7,567 nt of DNA, taken from the NCBI GenBank assembly GCA_903970565.1, contig CAJCJE010000817.1:1-7567 (forward strand). The letters run 5' to 3'. Every line of letters begins with the position of its first letter. Positions within the stretch are counted from its first letter, which is position 1. This DNA comes from Candidatus Melainabacteria bacterium (GTDB taxonomy: Bacteria; Actinomycetota; Actinomycetes; Mycobacteriales; Pseudonocardiaceae). This document shows positions 5,369-7,567 of the stretch, piece by piece. The notes beneath the pieces were generated by a model that saw only the letters and a program-made list of their open reading frames with translations, searched no databases and was not told the origin of the DNA. Made by a program: the position numbers and the translations under genes.

Positions 5369-6289
5369 ATGACCAACGTGGTGAACCCACAAGTTCTCGT
5401 TGACGCCGAGGTTTTCGACCCCTCCGGTGACAAGATCGGAAAGGTCGGTGAGGTCTACCTGCGCGACGATTCCCAGCAGCCAGCCTGGATCATGGTGAAG
5501 TCCGGTCTGTTCAACAACCACGAGACTATGGTTCCGTTGCAGGGCGCCAAAATGAGTGACCAGGGAATCCAGGTCGGCGTCAGCAAGGACAAGATCAAGG
5601 AAGCCCCGCGCATGGACCCCAACGGACATCTGTCCGAACAGGAGAGCGCGGAGCTGTACCGCTACTACGGTATGCGTCCGGATGTGCCGAACAGTCGCGG
5701 CCCGGTCGACGGTGCGATGCCGAACTCGCGGCAGGGCCAGCGGGACCAGGGGCGCGCCGGTGGCACGCCGGGTAACGGCCGACAGGACGGCACGGGCCGA
5801 CAGGACGGCACGGGCCGACAGGGCGGCACGGACCGGCAGGGGATGGGCGGCCAGAACATGGGCGGCCGGGACTCGGGCCAGCAGGCGGAGATGGTGCGCT
5901 CGGAGGAGCAGCTCAACGTCGGCACCGAGCGGGTGGAAAGCGGCCGGGTACGGCTGCGCAAGTACGTGGTGACCGAACAGCAGCAGGTGACCGTGCCGGT
6001 CAGCCACGAAGAGGTGCGGATCGAGCGCGAGCCGATCAGCGCGGAGGAGCGCGCCCGCGTTGCCGAGCGGGGCGGCAAGCTGGAGGAGTCCGAGCAGGAG
6101 ATCATCCTGCACGAGGACAAGCCGGTGGTGCGCACCGAAACCGTTGCGGTGGAACGGGTACGGCTGGGCACCGACACGGTGACCGAGGACCAGACCGTCG
6201 GCGGTGAGGTGCGCAAGGAGCGGATCGACATCGACAATGACCAGCAGGACCAGCAGTCGCGCAAGCGCAGGCCGGGTTCGGTGAACTGA
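5369..6289 (+). CDS. PRC-barrel and DUF2382 domain protein (stress-type)
   Basis: The 306-residue soluble protein has two known domains. Residues about 6-78 form a PRC-barrel (VLVDAEVFDPSGDKIGKVGEVYL... AWIMVKSGLFNNHETMVPL). Residues about 176-289 form a DUF2382 domain (EQLNVGTERVESGRVRLRKYVVTEQQQVTVPVSHEEV in outline, with a second similar pattern VRTETVAVERVRLGTD). Between them lies a Gly/Arg/Gln-rich linker (about 104-175) containing hexapeptide repeats GRQDGT, GRQDGT, GRQGGT (137-154). The C-terminus is basic (RKRRPG). This pairing is common in actinobacteria and is usually annotated as a stress or photosystem-barrel-like protein, but its biochemical role is not established. The ATG at 5369 has GAAGG seven bases upstream and begins just before the barrel. 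The strong stem at 6304-6360 closes the gene, so it is probably a single-gene unit. There is no signal peptide or membrane segment. Confidence 0.92.
   Translation: MTNVVNPQVLVDAEVFDPSGDKIGKVGEVYLRDDSQQPAWIMVKSGLFNNHETMVPLQGAKMSDQGIQVGVSKDKIKEAPRMDPNGHLSEQESAELYRYYGMRPDVPNSRGPVDGAMPNSRQGQRDQGRAGGTPGNGRQDGTGRQDGTGRQGGTDRQGMGGQNMGGRDSGQQAEMVRSEEQLNVGTERVESGRVRLRKYVVTEQQQVTVPVSHEEVRIEREPISAEERARVAERGGKLEESEQEIILHEDKPVVRTETVAVERVRLGTDTVTEDQTVGGEVRKERIDIDNDQQDQQSRKRRPGSVN
5777..5830 (+). repeat. 18-bp in-frame minisatellite within the PRC-barrel/DUF2382 linker
   Basis: Three units begin GGCCGACAGGACGGCACG, at 5777, 5795 and 5813. The first two are identical and the third has one change (GGGCGG for GGACGG). 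A degenerate fourth copy begins at 5831 (GACCGGCAGG). Eighteen bases equal six codons, so changes in copy number lengthen or shorten the linker without a frameshift. Confidence 0.85.
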
Positions 6290-6303
6290 GTTCGCCCCAT
6301 ATT

Positions 6304-6360
6304 CCGCCGAAGGCGCGGCCCACCACCCGACACCGGGCAGGCGGGCCGCGCCTTCGGCGG
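6304..6360 (+). terminator. Strong terminator after the PRC-barrel gene
   Basis: The arms 6304-6321 and 6343-6360 are perfectly complementary over 18 bp (the left arm begins CCGCCGAAGGCGCGG). The loop is 21 bases and contains a small CCCG/CGGG stem. The structure starts 15 bases after the stop codon. There is no U-tract. It may work in both directions. Confidence 0.8.
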
Positions 6361-6544
6361 TGCGTACCCGCAGTGGACAACGGCCGCGCAGCAGGTTCGC
6401 ACCTACCCGAAACGCGGCCCGACTCGCTCGCACCCCATCGATTCGGACACCCACCCACACGCCGACCACAGCGCGGACAACGCCCTCGCCTCACCGTAGC
6501 CACAGGCCACGGGCCGCCGCACCGCATGGTCGAGGAGCACGTCG

Positions 6545-6874
6545 ACGGGCGCATGTACACGAGGGAGGCGTGCGCGCCGCCGACGGCACGATCCACTTCG
6601 GTCTCAGCAGCTGTCACGCCACCAGTGGCCTGTGCGCGAAACTCGTCGCGCACGGCCAAGCCCGCGCCTCAGTCGCCAGGCGCCTCAGCGCCATCGCCGC
6701 AGCCAACGGCAACGATCAAGGTCTGCGGGCGAGCCGGCAGATCCTGTTCGGTCGCCACCCGAGATCCGGGTCATTCTGCCGACGCCGGAAAGCATTCGTT
6801 CCAGCCGTATCGCTGACCCGCTGCCACTCGGCGCGGTGTGGGTCGCGGTGGAAGTGGGCGAGAACTCGATCTGA
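6545..6874 (+). pseudogene. Possible decayed coding fragment, family unknown
   Basis: In one forward frame, positions about 6545-6750 show strong G/C at third positions and purine-rich first positions, unlike the flanking non-coding DNA. The translation includes AADGTIHFGLSSCHATSG and ARASVARRLSAIAAANG. From about 6750 a second forward frame takes over the coding-like look and ends LPLGAVWVAVEVGENSI before TGA at 6872-6874. Joining them would need a frameshift, and no start codon with a ribosome site was found. The VARRLSAIAAANG piece faintly recalls the N-terminal DNA-binding domain of tyrosine recombinases, but it is too short to claim. This could equally be chance in GC-rich DNA. Confidence 0.22.
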
Positions 6875-6904
6875 CGATCTTCGTGGACCGTCCATGATCG
6901 TATG

Positions 6905-6991
6905 TATGGTGCCTGCGCGAGATTGGTGCCGGCGCGGTTCATGCCCCGGCACCCCCACCCAGGAGACCTCGCGTCATAGCGCGTCCTGGGT
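6905..6991. ncRNA. Two adjacent perfect hairpins, possible small RNA or tandem terminator
   Basis: GGTGCCGG (6925-6932) pairs with CCGGCACC (6946-6953). Three bases later ACCCAGGA (6957-6964) pairs with TCCTGGGT (6984-6991), and inside this second loop CGCG (6970-6973) pairs with CGCG (6980-6983) around TCATAG. A TANNNT-like TATGGT at 6905-6910 precedes them and would start a plus-strand RNA near 6917. Read the other way, the pair lies 69-135 bases after the stop of the minus-strand gene and could be its tandem terminator. No known RNA family was recognised. Confidence 0.3.
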
Positions 6992-7059
6992 AGGAGTGTC
7001 ACCGGCAGGTAGCCGCGATACTGGCCCGATCACCGGACCGGGGTGCTTACCGGCTCAGG

Positions 7060-7308
7060 TCACTGACCCTGGTTCGGCTGGCCACCGTTCTGGTCAGCGT
7101 TCGGGTCGCCACCCTGGTTCTGGTCGCCGTTCTGGTTACCGCCAAAAGACTGCTCAAGCTTGTCCGCGCCCTGCTGAAGCTGATCAGAGTGCTTACCACC
7201 AGTCTTCTGGTCGATGAACTCACGGGCCTTGTCAATGCCCTGGTCCGCCTGATCCGGGTGCTGGCTGATCATGTCCTTGGCCTTGTTCTTCAGATCGTCG
7301 AAATCCAC
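7060..7308 (-). CDS. Rv0909/MT0933-type antitoxin-like small protein with Q/N/G-rich tail
   Basis: This is an 82-residue hydrophilic protein: MDFDDLKNKAKDMISQHPDQ, then GIDKAREFIDQKTGGKHSDQLQQGADKLEQSFGG, then a low-complexity tail of N, Q, G, D and P (57-82). The N-terminal 50 residues fit the small actinobacterial family named after M. tuberculosis Rv0909 (MT0933-type antitoxin), whose mark is KAREFIDxKTGGKxxD. It also looks broadly like CsbD-type stress proteins. No toxin gene (Rv0910-like SRPBCC protein) lies next to it here, so calling it an antitoxin would be by family name only. The start is GTG at 7308, with an ideal AGGAGG (7320-7315) six bases upstream. A sigma-B/F-like promoter at 7350-7374 suggests stress or stationary-phase control. 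No signal peptide or membrane helix is present, and cysteine is absent. Confidence 0.85.
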   Translation of the reverse strand: MDFDDLKNKAKDMISQHPDQADQGIDKAREFIDQKTGGKHSDQLQQGADKLEQSFGGNQNGDQNQGGDPNADQNGGQPNQGQ

Positions 7309-7320
7309 GGTTTCCCTCCT

Positions 7321-7361
7321 CGGGTCGGCAACTCCGTACGCCCTGTCGCATACCCGACCCG
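7321..7361. promoter_or_regulatory. 8-bp inverted repeat overlapping the sigma-B-like -10 element
   Basis: CGGGTCGG (7321-7328) and CCGACCCG (7354-7361) are perfect inverted copies separated by 25 bases. One arm overlaps the edge of the -10 GGGTAT, and the other abuts the ribosome site. Because one arm lies upstream of the expected transcription start, this would act as DNA (an operator) rather than as an RNA hairpin. Confidence 0.3.
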
Positions 7362-7374
7362 CTCGCCGATAACC
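7350..7374 (-). promoter_or_regulatory. Sigma-B/sigma-F-type promoter for the antitoxin-like gene
   Basis: On the minus strand GGTT (7374-7371), a 15-base spacer and GGGTAT (7355-7350) match the general stress sigma-B/sigma-F form known from actinobacteria (G-N-N-T or GTTT, 14-17 bases, GGGTAT/C). Transcription would begin near 7343, leaving a leader of about 35 bases with AGGAGG. Confidence 0.55.
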
Positions 7375-7491
7375 ATACTGCCGCCGATACCACCCGCGTG
7401 GGTGACGATACGTGTGGACAAAAAACCGGTAGTTCGCTCACATTATCGGTATATCGCCAGGTCAATGCGATGATAATCCAGATTTCGCGCG

Positions 7492-7514
7492 CGCCGACCG
7501 AATAAATTTCGGCG
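7492..7514 (-). terminator. Possible terminator hairpin after the VOC-family gene
   Basis: CGCCGA (7492-7497) and TCGGCG (7509-7514) are complementary around an A/T-rich loop, starting two bases after the stop of the leftward gene. An alternative stem, CCGAA (7498-7502) with TTCGG (7508-7512), overlaps it. No U-tract follows on the minus strand. Confidence 0.35.
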
Positions 7515-7516
7515 TG

Positions 7517-7567
7517 TCAGGCGCGGTCGTGGAGGGTGACCTGGTAACCGTCGGGGTCGGCGAAGGT
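7517..7567 (-). CDS. VOC/glyoxalase-fold protein, C-terminal 16 residues, runs off window
   Basis: Read on the minus strand from the window edge, the frame gives TFADPDGYQVTLHDRA and then TGA (7519-7517). The (F)xDPDGYxVTL ending is the hallmark of the vicinal oxygen chelate superfamily (glyoxalase I, fosfomycin/bleomycin resistance proteins and extradiol dioxygenases), where it forms the last beta-strands of the fold. The metal ligands and the rest of the protein lie outside the window, so the reaction cannot be told. It points the same way as the antitoxin-like gene, but about 208 AT-richer bases and a separate promoter lie between them, so co-transcription is unlikely. Confidence 0.8.
   Translation of the reverse strand, partial: TFADPDGYQVTLHDRA

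Larger units (their letters stand above)
6361..7059. other. Gene-poor 699-bp region
   Basis: No intact gene is supported on either strand. Open frames are Pro/Arg/Ser-rich, lack ribosome sites and match no family I recognise. The first 170 bases look non-coding and C-rich. A possible coding relic lies at about 6545-6874 and two adjacent hairpins at 6925-6991. The short spacer next to the small minus-strand gene (6992-7059) shows no clear terminator of its own other than those hairpins. Confidence 0.5.

Noticed and set aside
5777..5860. CRISPR-like array
   Set aside because: The repeats are directly adjacent 18-bp units without spacers, in frame within a coding sequence. No cas gene is present.
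6102..6659. A 185-codon minus-strand frame crossing the terminator stem
   Set aside because: It runs through the end of the PRC-barrel gene and its terminator, has no ribosome site and shows Arg/Gly/Pro/Cys-rich composition typical of shadow frames.
6933..6953. tRNA-like T-arm (GGTTCATGCC)
   Set aside because: The loop lacks the conserved A, the flanking arms do not pair as a T-stem, and no acceptor or anticodon stem could be placed around it.
7442..7477. ATTATC/GATAAT inverted repeat as an operator or second promoter
   Set aside because: The arms are only 6 bp with a 24-base gap in AT-rich sequence. TTGACC lies only 12 bases from GATAAT on the minus strand, too close for a sigma-A promoter.

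Overview
The window is high-GC DNA with very strong G/C preference at third codon positions, several GTG starts, a probable leaderless gene and long loop terminators without U-tracts. It is chromosomal DNA of an actinobacterium. A Nocardia- or Mycobacteriales-like host fits the set of families (NodI/NodJ-type exporter, PRC-barrel/DUF2382 protein, Rv0909/MT0933-type antitoxin-like protein), but the genus cannot be proved from the sequence alone. No transposase, integrase gene, CRISPR array, rRNA or tRNA was seen.

Layout, left to right. The 5' end of a quinone oxidoreductase (qor-like) gene runs leftward off the window (3-209, minus). A 356-bp divergent spacer with small repeats and an inverted repeat follows, then ndk (566-976, plus), closed by a 38-bp perfect palindrome. 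Next is a tight three-gene plus-strand operon: ABC ATPase (1092-2117), ABC-2 permease (2120-2986) and paralogous ABC-2 permease (2996-3850). Together they form one complete NodIJ/DrrAB-like exporter. An uncharacterised gene with two copies of a small beta-rich domain follows (3976-4871). It is broken by a one-base deletion in a C run near 4109-4112. A 497-bp spacer then carries a 32-bp GC-rich tandem repeat and a hairpin/direct-repeat element just before a PRC-barrel + DUF2382 stress-type protein (5369-6289). That gene contains an 18-bp minisatellite and ends at an 18-bp perfect terminator stem.

The right part is sparse. Positions 6361-7059 hold no convincing intact gene, but show a possible gene relic (about 6545-6874) and two adjacent hairpins (6925-6991). 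A small minus-strand gene (7060-7308) encodes an Rv0909-type antitoxin-like protein with a Q/N/G-rich tail. It is preceded by a good match to a sigma-B/sigma-F-type promoter. The last 51 bases are the C-terminus of a VOC/glyoxalase-fold protein on the minus strand.

How the genes fit together: the ATPase and the two permeases are the only clear multi-gene machine. ndk is a stand-alone housekeeping gene. The PRC-barrel/DUF2382 protein and the antitoxin-like protein belong to families often tied to stationary-phase or envelope/osmotic stress. The sigma-B-like promoter supports this for the second one only. I do not see a clearly new multi-gene system. The most unusual items are the duplicated-domain frameshifted gene, the structured leader before the PRC-barrel gene, and the gene-poor structured stretch at 6361-7059.
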